Below are positions 50,195 through 59,549 of a DNA stretch of 64,000 nt, piece after piece. The notes beneath the pieces are model-generated. The model did no database searches, had not been told where the DNA came from, and was given only the letters and a program-made list of their open reading frames with translations. How positions within the stretch are numbered: the first letter of the stretch is position 1; each line of letters begins with the position of its first letter. The DNA comes from Polyangiaceae bacterium (GTDB lineage: Bacteria; Myxococcota_A; Polyangia; Polyangiales; Polyangiaceae). A program made the position numbers and the translations under genes. The stretch lies in NCBI GenBank assembly GCA_020633235.1, contig JACKEA010000009.1, forward strand, positions 124,001 to 188,000, read 5' to 3'.

Positions 50195-52399
50195 TCAGCG
50201 ATTGCTGTCGGAGTCACCCACGATGTGCTCGGGATAGCCCGAGATGGCCTGCGCGGCTTCCATCCCGCTCACGACGGTGGCCTCCACGCAGCCGGCATTC
50301 AGCACGCGGTTGTAAGTCCAGTCGCCGGCCAGCGTCAGGTTCGAAAATCCGGACTTGCCGCCTGGAATGCGGAGCTTGGTGCTGCCCTTCACGCTGAGCA
50401 CGTAGCGCTCCGTCGGGTCGATGTTGGCGCGGTAGTATTGGGCCGCGAAACGAGCAGCACCGTTCTGCCGACGCGGGTCGACCAGGTAGCGCGGATCCAG
50501 CCCCGTGCGGTCGGAGTCCGACGCGCCCTTGGGAAGCAGCGTCGCGGAGTTCTCCGAGATCCAACTGCGGGCCCCCCCCTCCACCTGGGCGTGCATGCGG
50601 CGAGGGAACTCGTGGTCGCTCTTCGGCGGCCATGCCGTAGGCGCCTTCAACGGGCCGACGAGGTAACCGATGCTCCTGGGCTCGGTCCAGTCTTCCTTCG
50701 GAAGCAGATGGCTCATGTCGGCCCAGGTGTTGAATGGGTCTTGGTATGCACCGACGAGCCCGCTGATGCCGAGCTCGCGCCCCGTCTGCTGCTTCCAATC
50801 CGCCGCGGCCTTCTCGACCCACTCGGGGATCACCCAACCCAGCTGCTCGGAGGTTTCCGTGAGCCACAGCTGGGAGCTCTGCGTCGGTGTGGTGCGCACG
50901 CCCTCGACCATCGCTTGCCACGCCTTGCTCTGCCCGATGAGCGGCTGGCACAGCTCACCCAAGGCACCGATGGAAATCCCGAGCAGCACGTGATCGAAGT
51001 GCTTGCCCCGCTCGAGGACGGACTCGCCGACGTCGGGCCAGCTGGTCCAGTAGGACTCGAGGTTGTACGGGTGACCGGGATTTTCGGGATCTTCCCGCAG
51101 CTTTTCGCCCTCCACCAGCTGCTCGAAGCTCGGGCGATCCGGCCAGCAGTCGATGCCCTGCACGGAAACGAAGGGCCAGTAGCCTCCCGTCGCTTCCACC
51201 TCCGGCTTCACCGTGGCCTGGTGAGCGAGGCGAATCGAACCGATGGCACTTGGCTCGCTGGCGTCGAGCTCGAGGCCGGTCACGCGTCGAAACATCTCGA
51301 AGCGCACGCCCCGCGCTTTCAGCACGCCCCACAGCGGCGTGAAGATGGTGTCGCCCATGCCCGCGTTCATCTTGAACATCAGGTTGCCGCGGTAGCCGAA
51401 CAGCATGCGCAAGAGGCCCCGCGCACAGGTGCCGGCGGCGAAGTCGTAGCGCTGGTCGTCGCCGTCGTCGAAGCCGAACACCAGATCGTAGATCACCTCC
51501 ACCGGCGCGGAGCTCACGGTCACCGGCTCCGCGCCATGCTTCGCGATCCACTCCTTGAAGTCGTCGCCATCCGCGGATTCGAAGCCTTTGCTCAGGAGCT
51601 GGTCCTGCAAAATGCCCGCGATGACACTGAGCCCCAGGTCCAACACGACGAAGAAGCGTCGATCCGGAAGCGAATCGCTCACTGCGTCGCGCACCACGTC
51701 CGCCGCGTAGATCAGCGCCCGTGCGATGACGCCGCCGCCCTTCTCGAGATCTCCCTCCGCGTCTTGGATCAATCGATCCAGGAGCGCGTGGCTCCAAGAC
51801 ACGAGGGAATGCCCCTCGGGCGCCGGGGGCGTGCCGGTCACCTCACGGTCGAGCTCGGCCAGCTCGGAGTACACCGGGTGCTCGCTGTGCTTGCTCGCCG
51901 ATATCGGCGAGCTTTCTCCGTAGAACTCGTCGTGCCAGTCCTTCAGCCAGCCCAGCGCTTCGACCACCAAGTCGCCGAGAAGGCTGTCTTCGGCCTTGCC
52001 CGGCTGATCCAGGTTCGGCGGGAACAACAGCGGCCACGGCGCCCACCGATCCTGATAGCGCTGCTCCAAGGTGACCACGCTCTGGGGCGTGAAGGCTTGC
52101 TCCAGACTGGTGAAGGTGCTCACCGGCGGCGGGGACATCTCGGACAATGCGTCGATCGCAGCGCGCAGCGTGATGAAGGCGTTGTCGTAGAAACCCAGCC
52201 AGATGTGCAGACCGTGCTCCATGATGCGACGGCCGAAGCCATCCCGCATGTCGCGCCCGCTCGCGCCCTTGCCTCCCAGACGCCAGCCGAGCTGGTAGAT
52301 GGTGAGCTCGTACTCTTGCTCCCAGCCGGGCTTCTGCGTGAGCCAGAACGCCGCGGTGATGGCGCCGAGGCCACCCCCCAGGATGGCGATCTTCTTCAT
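50195..52399 (-). CDS. FAD-dependent oxidoreductase (amine oxidase/phytoene-dehydrogenase-like)
   Basis: This 734-residue protein begins MKKIAILGGGLGAITAAFWL, a Rossmann nucleotide-binding motif. It ends with LTLAGDWTYNRVLNAGCVEATVVSGMEAAQAI, the C-terminal FAD signature of phytoene dehydrogenases and related enzymes. The middle ~600 residues are long for the family, with an insert of ~250 residues before GDTIFTPLW. The substrate cannot be told; terpenoid or amine oxidation are both possible. The start overlaps the ADC-like gene stop by 4 bp and is in the same minus-strand unit as the PknK-like kinase. Confidence 0.85.
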   Translation of the reverse strand: MKKIAILGGGLGAITAAFWLTQKPGWEQEYELTIYQLGWRLGGKGASGRDMRDGFGRRIMEHGLHIWLGFYDNAFITLRAAIDALSEMSPPPVSTFTSLEQAFTPQSVVTLEQRYQDRWAPWPLLFPPNLDQPGKAEDSLLGDLVVEALGWLKDWHDEFYGESSPISASKHSEHPVYSELAELDREVTGTPPAPEGHSLVSWSHALLDRLIQDAEGDLEKGGGVIARALIYAADVVRDAVSDSLPDRRFFVVLDLGLSVIAGILQDQLLSKGFESADGDDFKEWIAKHGAEPVTVSSAPVEVIYDLVFGFDDGDDQRYDFAAGTCARGLLRMLFGYRGNLMFKMNAGMGDTIFTPLWGVLKARGVRFEMFRRVTGLELDASEPSAIGSIRLAHQATVKPEVEATGGYWPFVSVQGIDCWPDRPSFEQLVEGEKLREDPENPGHPYNLESYWTSWPDVGESVLERGKHFDHVLLGISIGALGELCQPLIGQSKAWQAMVEGVRTTPTQSSQLWLTETSEQLGWVIPEWVEKAAADWKQQTGRELGISGLVGAYQDPFNTWADMSHLLPKEDWTEPRSIGYLVGPLKAPTAWPPKSDHEFPRRMHAQVEGGARSWISENSATLLPKGASDSDRTGLDPRYLVDPRRQNGAARFAAQYYRANIDPTERYVLSVKGSTKLRIPGGKSGFSNLTLAGDWTYNRVLNAGCVEATVVSGMEAAQAISGYPEHIVGDSDSNR

Positions 52400-53367
52400 T
52401 TCACTTCCGTCCCCAGCTCGAGCAGGAAGTCGAAGCTCACGTAGAACGAAAGCGCGCTCGAGAGCTCGGTGCTGGCGAAGCCGAAGTCCTTCAAGAACGG
52501 GTGGCTGTCGTAATTCTGCAGCGTGACCTTGTAGTCGGCGAGCAGCGGGTAGGCGCCGTGGAACGCCTTCACCACGCTGGCGGAGCGGATCAGCCGTTGG
52601 TAGCAGGCGCGGTGGGGCTCGGCGGCGTCCCGGAACTCCTTCAGGAAGATCATGGGCACCTCTTCGTGAGTGAGGTCCCGGAGCAGATCCAGCCAGAAGT
52701 CCAAGCCCCCGACCTTCGCCTTCCCAGCGCTGCCGTGCAGCAGCCGCACCACCTCCGCCAGCACGGCTTCGGCACCGGAGAATGCCTTTTCGAGCCCTGG
52801 CTCGCTGTCCGCCTGCCGCGACACGCTGATCAGCGGACGGCGCACAATCTCCGTATCGGGAGAGAACTTCGGCAGCACCATCGCTTCCAGCCCGAACACC
52901 AGCGGGTCGCTGTCGTCCTTGGGCAGCGTGAGCCAGGCGAGCTCCTTCGGGAATCCATACACCTCGCGCCCCGTGGTCATCGCCGTGGGCACGTCCACCC
53001 ACACGTAGGGCATGAACCAGGCGAGCATCTTGGGCTCGAAGCCGTTTGCACCTTCGGTGCCGCCCACCACCAGCATCCAGAAGGCGACGTCCGTCTCCTT
53101 CATCCACCCCTTTTGGCTGTCCACCGGATCCGTCACGGAGATGTGATCCATGGGCGCGTAGGCCAGGAACACGTAGTCACCGACGGGGTAAAACTGGAGG
53201 TCGGTCTGTGCCGCCCCGGGACCATTCAAGTACTTGTTCACCAGCGCCACCAAGGCATCGCTGTCGGCACGCAGGGCGAAGGTCGACATACGGGTGCCCT
53301 TGGCGAGAATGGGCGGAGCGAAGGTCTGTGCACCTCCGCGGACGACGTACTCGGGTAGATCGCTCAA
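52396..53367 (-). CDS. Acetoacetate-decarboxylase-like protein
   Basis: This 323-residue protein has the superfamily's GREVYGFPKELAW motif near residue 133, where the Lys of GFPK matches the Schiff-base lysine region of acetoacetate decarboxylase. It also has the early PPILAKGTRM start typical of ADC-like lyases. Many members are not true decarboxylases and act on ketoacid or polyketide-like substrates. It lies between the kinase and the FAD oxidoreductase genes (gap 3 bp, overlap 4 bp), so a shared metabolic role with the oxidoreductase is likely, though the substrate is unknown. Confidence 0.8.
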   Translation of the reverse strand: MSDLPEYVVRGGAQTFAPPILAKGTRMSTFALRADSDALVALVNKYLNGPGAAQTDLQFYPVGDYVFLAYAPMDHISVTDPVDSQKGWMKETDVAFWMLVVGGTEGANGFEPKMLAWFMPYVWVDVPTAMTTGREVYGFPKELAWLTLPKDDSDPLVFGLEAMVLPKFSPDTEIVRRPLISVSRQADSEPGLEKAFSGAEAVLAEVVRLLHGSAGKAKVGGLDFWLDLLRDLTHEEVPMIFLKEFRDAAEPHRACYQRLIRSASVVKAFHGAYPLLADYKVTLQNYDSHPFLKDFGFASTELSSALSFYVSFDFLLELGTEVK

Positions 53368-53370
53368 TGT

Positions 53371-56300
53371 TCACTCCTGATTCAGCTGGACGACGGCGAA
53401 GACTTCGTCGCGGGATCCGATGGGCTCCGTGAGCCGCACGGCGCGGTCGACGAGGCGGCGGCGCTCGGGACTGGAACGGGGCAATAGCGCGGCGCTCTCC
53501 ACCAGCGCGCGCGCTTCGTAGTACGGCATCGCGAGGCGCTGGGCGACCTCCGCGGAGCGGGCAAACGCCTGGTGAGCGCCCCGCAAGCGTCCTCGAGCCC
53601 GGGCCAAGAGCCCGGAGCAGAGCTCCGCCGCCGGGCGTCCCATCGGCATCAGCTGGGCGAACAGCCGAAGGCGGAACAGACACTCCTTGCCGCTGCGGAG
53701 GAGCTCGTTCCGCTCCGTGCCATGCGCCGCCGCCCCCAGCCGCAGATAGGTCTCGGTCACTCCGTGATAGCCGAACAAGGTCGAGTACACCGCCGGCATC
53801 CGCGACGTGATCCGCTCCCGGCCCTGGTCCGCGGCGCTCCGCGCGAGCTGCCACTGGCCCTGACGGAAACGTGCCCAGGCCAAGGTGCCGTAGCTGATGA
53901 TCTCGCTGGCCACGTCGGAGCGCCCGTCCAGCAGCGCCAAGGCGTGGGTGAGCTCGGAGACCGCTTCGTCGTGACGCCCGAGAGCGACCAGGGAAACGGA
54001 CCGTGCATAGGCGCCCCACGCTTCGTGCACCGGGTTCTCCCTGGAGCGCCCCGACTCCTCGATGGCCGCGAACTGCGCGGCGCTTTCCCGGAAGCCGCCG
54101 GTGAGGGTGTGACGATTCGCGATCACCGTGTTCAACACGTCCAGCTCTTGGCGATCGCCCAGTCGCTCCGCCACGGGCAGCGCGCGCCGCGCCACGCGGT
54201 CCACCTGATCCCAGCGCGCTACGCCCGAGTAGTACGCGATCTGCGTGTAGGCACCCATGACCAGGCCGTAGTCGTCCTCGGCCTGCTCCGCGCTCTGGTC
54301 GCCGTGGCGGAAGTAGCGCTCCGCGAGGCGATGCAGCCCGGTCACGCCCGCCACGATCCCGAGCTGGTAGTGCGCGCGCGGCACCCCAATGCCCGCCTGC
54401 TCCGCGAGGTTCACTGCCAGAAGCGACGCCGCGATGATGCGCAGGGCGTCGTTCGTGAAGTAGTAGCGCTCGGCGATGCGCTGCGCCGCCAGCGCGCCCT
54501 CGGACATCGCGGCCTTTTGCCCGGACCGCCGCAGCGCGCGCCGGGCGCCGTTCTCTGCCAGCAGTGACAGCCACCCGCGGGTGGAGCGCGGAGCGCGCTC
54601 GCCGAGCGCTTCCAGAGCCGAAAGGCAATGCTCGGTGCAGGTCGGCAGATCGCCCAGGACGTAGTGGGCGTCGCCCAGCAAGCGGTGCCAGCGAGCCACG
54701 CGGTTTTCGTCCTCCGAGGCCAGACCCAGGGCGCGCTCCAGATGCGTCACCGCCGCGCGCGGTGCACCCGCCCTGAGGGCGTCCACGGCGGCGCGCTCCA
54801 TGTAGCCCACCGCCTTTTCCACCTCCCCCGCGCGTTCGAAGTGATGCGCAAGCATCGGCGACCAGGCGGCGCTGTCCGCGAGCGCGTGAACGCGCCGCTC
54901 CAGCGCGACGCCGACGTCGCCGTGGAGCGCTCGGCGCGCGTTGGCGTCGATGCGCGCATACGCGACCTCGCGCAGCTTGTCGTGGACGAAGCACAAGCGA
55001 CCGGCGTCGTCCTCACTCACGATCTGGTGGCGCGAGAGCTCCCGCGCGGCATCCACCAGAAGCTCCTCGCCCTCGGTCCACAGTGCGTGGGCGTCCTGCC
55101 ATTCCACTTCCCGGCCCACCACGCTGAGCAGCTCCACCAAGCGGCGCCCAGCGGCGTTCAGCCGATCGAGCCGGCGCAGGGCGAGCTCCTGCACGCTGTG
55201 TGGCACGCCCACGGCGTCTTCCAAGACGCGCTCGGCGTTCTCCAGCTGCCAGCGACCGCCCGCGTCCTGGAACAACAGCCCCTCCATGATGGCCGCGCGC
55301 AGGTACTCGGCCACGAAGAACGGATTGCCTTCGGAAGCCCGCGCCAGGGACGCCACGAAACGCTCGGGCGCCTGGGCAATGCCCAGCATTCCCGCCACCA
55401 TGTGCTCGATGCTGCCCTCCGACAGGCGCGCCAAGCGCAGGCTCGCGTCGGGGTGCGCCGAGAGCGCCGAGGCCAGTGCGTCCTCCATCTCCTCCGAGCG
55501 GTAGGTTCCCAACAGCAGCACGCGGCTTTGCCCCAGCGCGTGCTGGCCGAGCCACTCGATGAACGCGAGGGACAGATCGTCCGCCCATTGCAGGTCGTCG
55601 ATCACCAGCAGCAGCGGTCTGTCCTTGCCGAGCGTCGCGAGGACGTCGGCGAGGGCGGTGAACACGCGCAGCCGTTCGGCGTCGGCAGCCAGCTCGCGCG
55701 GCGCCGGCGCAGACGCCACCGCTGACAACAACCCGAGCACGGGCTCGTAGCGCGCGAGAACCGGACCCGAACGCTGCAAGAGCTCTTCCAGCTCGTCGCT
55801 CGCGCCATCCGCCAGATGACGCAGCAGGGGCCGAAAGGCGTTGAGCGGCGCCGCCCGAGTGGCGTCCCGCGGTCCGGCGCCGATGGCCGCGCACTCCGAG
55901 GGCACGACGCTGCAGCCCGCCGACGACGCTCGGCGCGCCGCCTCCAACACGACGCGCGTCTTGCCCACGCCACTTTCGCCGCCGAGAAAGACCGCTCGGC
56001 CTGCGCCCAAGAGCACTTCCACCAGCTCGCTCTCGATACGCTCGACGAGCTCTTCGCGACCGCACAGCTCCGGCCGGTACAGATAGGCGCGTGCCTCGGG
56101 CCCCACCGGCGGCGTGACCTCGTGCCCCAGCTCGCTGGCGAGACTGCGGAGCACCGCCGCGACGTCCCGCGCGTGTCCCAGTCGATCCCGCGGGCGCTTT
56201 TCCAGCAACGCTAGGATCAACGCTTCGAGCTCGGCGGGTACCCCCCGCGCGAAGCTGGAAGGGGGCGGCGGCGGCTCGTCCAGGTGCTTTTGCCGAAGCT

Positions 56301-57171
56301 CCGCCATGGACCGTGCACGAAATGGCAGCCGGCCGGTGGTGCACTCGAACAGCATGCAGCCGAGGGAGTAGAGGTCGCTGCGCGCATCCACCAGCTCGCC
56401 ACGGAGCTGCTCTGGCGCCATGTAAGGAACGCTCCCGATGATGGCCTCGTCCACCTCCAAGGTTTCGCGGCCGACGGAGCCGGCGAACTGACCCACCAAG
56501 CCGAAGTCCGCCACCACCGGCGCGCCGTCCAGCCGGACCAGCACGTTGCTCGGCTTCAGATCGCGATGAACGATGCCTTCCCCGTGCAGGAATGCCAGCG
56601 CATCGGAGATGCGCGCGGCCAGATCCAACAGGTAGGGCAGCTCTGCGCCCCCCGCCTCCACGAACGGCGCGGGACTCTCCGGCGGCTGCACCAACGGCTT
56701 GGCTCCGGCACCCACGACGACGGTCGACACCGCGCGAACCGCCGCCGACGTCGTCCAATGACTGGTCTCGTCCCAGTGCCGCGCCCACACCGCATCGAGG
56801 CGATTGCGCAGAGTCGACCCCTTGAGCAGCTCCATCGCGTACCAGGGGGCGACCTCGTCCAGCCCTTCGTCCAGCACGCGGATGATGCCCGGGTGGTCGA
56901 GGCGCCGGAGCGCGCGAACCTCGCGCCGCAGACGGCCCCTGAGCTGTGAATCCGAAGACAGCACGGTCTTGAGCGCCACCTCGCCGCCGTCCTCGCCACG
57001 CGCTCGGTACACCACCCCCATGCCGCCGCGAGCGATCTGCTCGACGATCCGATAGGGCCCAACCCGTTCCGGAAGCACATCGGCCTCCGCCTCGGGCGCC
57101 AGCTCGGACTCTTGAGCAACGGTGACGTCCTCGCTCGAGCTGACTTCCGAACGACGTCCGTTCGTCGGCAT
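53371..57171 (-). CDS. PknK-like Ser/Thr kinase with AAA ATPase and TPR-type C-terminus
   Basis: This 1266-residue protein has three parts. A Hanks kinase (about 38-345) has GGMGVVYRARG, ATP Lys68, HRDLKPSN (Asp204) and DFG (Asp222); it holds an unusual ~60-residue insert between the hinge and the catalytic loop. An AAA/STAND-type ATPase follows, with Walker A GGESGVGKT at 396-404 and Walker B LLLVIDDLQWADD near 519-531. The last ~550 residues are helical TPR-like repeats. This is the architecture of the PknK/MalT-like kinases common in myxobacteria. It has no membrane segment. It is the first gene of a unit with the ADC-like and FAD oxidoreductase genes (3 bp gap). Confidence 0.93.
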   Translation of the reverse strand: MPTNGRRSEVSSSEDVTVAQESELAPEAEADVLPERVGPYRIVEQIARGGMGVVYRARGEDGGEVALKTVLSSDSQLRGRLRREVRALRRLDHPGIIRVLDEGLDEVAPWYAMELLKGSTLRNRLDAVWARHWDETSHWTTSAAVRAVSTVVVGAGAKPLVQPPESPAPFVEAGGAELPYLLDLAARISDALAFLHGEGIVHRDLKPSNVLVRLDGAPVVADFGLVGQFAGSVGRETLEVDEAIIGSVPYMAPEQLRGELVDARSDLYSLGCMLFECTTGRLPFRARSMAELRQKHLDEPPPPPSSFARGVPAELEALILALLEKRPRDRLGHARDVAAVLRSLASELGHEVTPPVGPEARAYLYRPELCGREELVERIESELVEVLLGAGRAVFLGGESGVGKTRVVLEAARRASSAGCSVVPSECAAIGAGPRDATRAAPLNAFRPLLRHLADGASDELEELLQRSGPVLARYEPVLGLLSAVASAPAPRELAADAERLRVFTALADVLATLGKDRPLLLVIDDLQWADDLSLAFIEWLGQHALGQSRVLLLGTYRSEEMEDALASALSAHPDASLRLARLSEGSIEHMVAGMLGIAQAPERFVASLARASEGNPFFVAEYLRAAIMEGLLFQDAGGRWQLENAERVLEDAVGVPHSVQELALRRLDRLNAAGRRLVELLSVVGREVEWQDAHALWTEGEELLVDAARELSRHQIVSEDDAGRLCFVHDKLREVAYARIDANARRALHGDVGVALERRVHALADSAAWSPMLAHHFERAGEVEKAVGYMERAAVDALRAGAPRAAVTHLERALGLASEDENRVARWHRLLGDAHYVLGDLPTCTEHCLSALEALGERAPRSTRGWLSLLAENGARRALRRSGQKAAMSEGALAAQRIAERYYFTNDALRIIAASLLAVNLAEQAGIGVPRAHYQLGIVAGVTGLHRLAERYFRHGDQSAEQAEDDYGLVMGAYTQIAYYSGVARWDQVDRVARRALPVAERLGDRQELDVLNTVIANRHTLTGGFRESAAQFAAIEESGRSRENPVHEAWGAYARSVSLVALGRHDEAVSELTHALALLDGRSDVASEIISYGTLAWARFRQGQWQLARSAADQGRERITSRMPAVYSTLFGYHGVTETYLRLGAAAHGTERNELLRSGKECLFRLRLFAQLMPMGRPAAELCSGLLARARGRLRGAHQAFARSAEVAQRLAMPYYEARALVESAALLPRSSPERRRLVDRAVRLTEPIGSRDEVFAVVQLNQE

Positions 57172-57230
57172 GGCACCTCAGAAAACCATGGCTCTCGCGG
57201 GCTGTCACCCACACCAAAGGATGAGAGGGA

Positions 57231-57258
57231 TGTTGGTCCGGCGCGAGCCCCGTCGCGG
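57231..57258 (+). repeat. TTGGTCC hairpin element, copy F
   Basis: TGTTGGTCC leads into stem CGCGA/TCGCG (57242-57246 with 57253-57257), and 27 bp are identical to copy E. It lies just downstream of the minus-strand lipid kinase gene and upstream of the PknK-like kinase start. Confidence 0.65.
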
Positions 57259-57259
57259 C

Positions 57260-58177
57260 TCAAAATGCCGCGACGCGCAGGCGAGGCCCGGCAGATACAC
57301 GGACTTCTTCCGACACGAAGACGTCGCCATCGAGCACCCAGGGTCCGGGCCGGCCCGGAAATCGGAGCAGCAGCTCGCGCACCAGACCGTCGAAGTTCCC
57401 CGCACCGCTGAGCGGCTTTCCGACGAGCACGCGCGGCGCCTGGGGCCCGAGCGCTCGGGTCGCGAGCGGCGACGCAACCACGTGCGGCCGCTCCGCATCC
57501 TCCCCCGCGCGGTGCGTGACCCACATGTGGAGACCGAGATCCTTGACCACCGAGGCGACGACGAGACTGAAGGCGTCGGGCTCGAGGGTTCGATCGTCGA
57601 CCGTGATCCGACACGGTAGTGGCTCGAGCACGCTGCGCGAGTAGGCATCGGTCACGAAGGAACCCACGAAGATGCGCGCAACGATACGGGCCGCGGCGGC
57701 GTAGCCCCCGGCCCCCGCCGCGTAGTAGCGCTCGAAGAACCGTGCCACGAGCCCGGTGCCGAAGATGAACCCGACACGCTCGCCGTCTCCGACCACGCGT
57801 AGGGTCGGACTCTGCAGGGTTCGGAGCGGCGGCACGTCACGGGTCGCCCGGCGAACGGTGTCGAGGAGGCCGGCCCGCTGCCCCCAGTTGCGAGCCACGG
57901 TAGCCACCGTGCCCCCGGGCGCCACCACCACCTCGGGTAGGGCGCCGCAGGCGGAAAGCGCCGTGACCCCGTTCATCAGGGTGCCGTCTCCGCCGCAGAG
58001 CACGACCCGCCGCGCGCCGGAGTCCACGATTTGCCGAGCTGCGACGGCGAGCTCGCTCAAGCTCTCCGTCGTCCACACCCGGCTCGGACCGGAGGCCGCC
58101 AGGCGAATGGCCGCGACCAGGTCCCGGTCGCGGCGCAGGGCGCGCGCGCTGGTGTTGACGAGGACTGCGGTCTGCAT
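57260..58177 (-). CDS. Diacylglycerol-kinase-family lipid kinase
   Basis: This 305-residue protein has the family's catalytic signature CGGDGTLMNGVTAL, then APGGTVATVARN. It has the small N-terminal alpha/beta part and the C-terminal beta domain of DagK/YegS-type enzymes. Such enzymes phosphorylate diacylglycerol, ceramide or related lipids with ATP at the inner membrane face. The start (MQTAVLVNTSARAL) is well placed. It is divergent from the HEAT-repeat lipoprotein gene 49 bp away and followed by hairpin element F. Confidence 0.9.
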   Translation of the reverse strand: MQTAVLVNTSARALRRDRDLVAAIRLAASGPSRVWTTESLSELAVAARQIVDSGARRVVLCGGDGTLMNGVTALSACGALPEVVVAPGGTVATVARNWGQRAGLLDTVRRATRDVPPLRTLQSPTLRVVGDGERVGFIFGTGLVARFFERYYAAGAGGYAAAARIVARIFVGSFVTDAYSRSVLEPLPCRITVDDRTLEPDAFSLVVASVVKDLGLHMWVTHRAGEDAERPHVVASPLATRALGPQAPRVLVGKPLSGAGNFDGLVRELLLRFPGRPGPWVLDGDVFVSEEVRVSAGPRLRVAAF

Positions 58178-58226
58178 CGGGGAAAATGACGGCGTCTGGG
58201 ATCCGGGCTATGTACTCGGCAGCGTC

Positions 58227-59516
58227 ATGAAGGCTCTCGGACTTTCGACCCTCTGCCTGCTCGGGGCTCTGGCTTCGGGCTGCGCCACCAGCGGCGTGGT
58301 GGACACGGCACTACACGGCGATCTGGCAGCGCTCAAGCGCGACGTGAAGCGCGCTCAGGAGCGGGACGAGCTGGACCGCGGCCGTGTAGCGGACCTGGCC
58401 CAGGCGGTGGCGAGCCGGGAGGTGCGGTCGGCCAAGGGCGCAGCCGCGATCGAGAAGCTCCACGCCGTCCGCCCCTGTGCGGCGCCCCTCTCCGCCGTGC
58501 TTTCGGACCGCGCGAAGAAGGGTGACGACGCCGCCGCCGAGGCAACGCTCATCCTACTCGAGCTGGGCAAGCTGAACGCGCCGCGACAGGTGAAGAAGTA
58601 CGGGGCGGCTTCCAGCGGCGCTTGGCGCGCCGTCGGCGCGCGGGCCGCTACCCGTCCCAGCGACGGTCCGCTTCGTCGCCAGTTGATCCAGGATCCCGAC
58701 GAGCGCGTGCGGCGAGCCGCCCTCTCCGCTGCCGTGGATGCACGCCAGCCGGACGACCTCGATGCGCTGCTGGAGGCCGCGCGACTGGATCCTGACCCCT
58801 TGAGCCGAAGCTTGGCCGTACGCGCCGTGGGAGCCATCGGCGGCCCGAAAGCCGCGCTTGCCCTCGACGACCTGTGGGCCCGGGCGGAGGAGACCACGCG
58901 GGTCACCGTGATCGATGCCTGGAGCATGGAGGCGACCTACCGCCAAGGCGGCGATCGGAAGCTGGTTCGCATCGCGGAGACGGAGCAGGGCGTCACGCAG
59001 GTCAGCGCCGCGGCGGCTCTGACGCGTCGCGGCGGGGATGTCGCCCAGCTGGGCACGCAGGTGTTGGCGCGGGCCATCAAGGAGGGCAGCGAGCTCGAAC
59101 GCCGCCTCGCGATCCAGCTCGCATCGCCGGACGACCCTGACGTGCAGAAAGCCCTGCAGGATGCCGCCAAGGACGGCAACAAGGAGGTCGCGGTGATCGC
59201 CTTGGCCAAGCTGGCGGGCACCAAGAAAGGTCGCCAAAAGGCCATTATCGCCCTGCGTCCCATGGCCAAGAAGACGGACGACGTCGGCGTGCAGGCGCGC
59301 GCCGCCCTGGCCGCCGCCGCGGACGCGAGCATCAAGTCGGATCTGGTGGCGCAGCTCGATGCGCCCACCGCGCGCTACCGGACGGTGGCGGCCGTGGGCC
59401 TGCTACGCCTGGGTGACTACTCGCGGGCCGCCACGGCGCTGGCGGACGACGATCCGGTGGTGCGAACCGCAGTGGCCTGCAGCGTCCTCTCCGCTGAAAC
59501 CCGTCCTAGGCGTTGA
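58227..59516 (+). CDS. HEAT-repeat lipoprotein
   Basis: This 429-residue protein has a lipoprotein signal (ASGC, Cys19). A helical segment with charged coiled-coil character follows (about 35-75), then about eight HEAT/armadillo-like repeats, seen as recurring DPDERVRRAALSAAVDA-, DPLSRSLAVRAVG- and DVGVQARAALAAAAD-type units. HEAT arrays usually act as protein-binding scaffolds. The TatT-family lipoprotein gene follows 33 bp later, so it may be part of the TRAP transporter unit. No catalytic motif is visible. Confidence 0.82.
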   Translation: MKALGLSTLCLLGALASGCATSGVVDTALHGDLAALKRDVKRAQERDELDRGRVADLAQAVASREVRSAKGAAAIEKLHAVRPCAAPLSAVLSDRAKKGDDAAAEATLILLELGKLNAPRQVKKYGAASSGAWRAVGARAATRPSDGPLRRQLIQDPDERVRRAALSAAVDARQPDDLDALLEAARLDPDPLSRSLAVRAVGAIGGPKAALALDDLWARAEETTRVTVIDAWSMEATYRQGGDRKLVRIAETEQGVTQVSAAAALTRRGGDVAQLGTQVLARAIKEGSELERRLAIQLASPDDPDVQKALQDAAKDGNKEVAVIALAKLAGTKKGRQKAIIALRPMAKKTDDVGVQARAALAAAADASIKSDLVAQLDAPTARYRTVAAVGLLRLGDYSRAATALADDDPVVRTAVACSVLSAETRPRR

Positions 59517-59549
59517 ATTTCGCCGGAGAGGCGGCTATGTCGCGGCGTG

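Noticed and set aside
51226..51245. tRNA-like GCGAATCGAACC sequence
   Set aside because: It lies inside the FAD oxidoreductase coding frame and no acceptor or anticodon arms pair around it.
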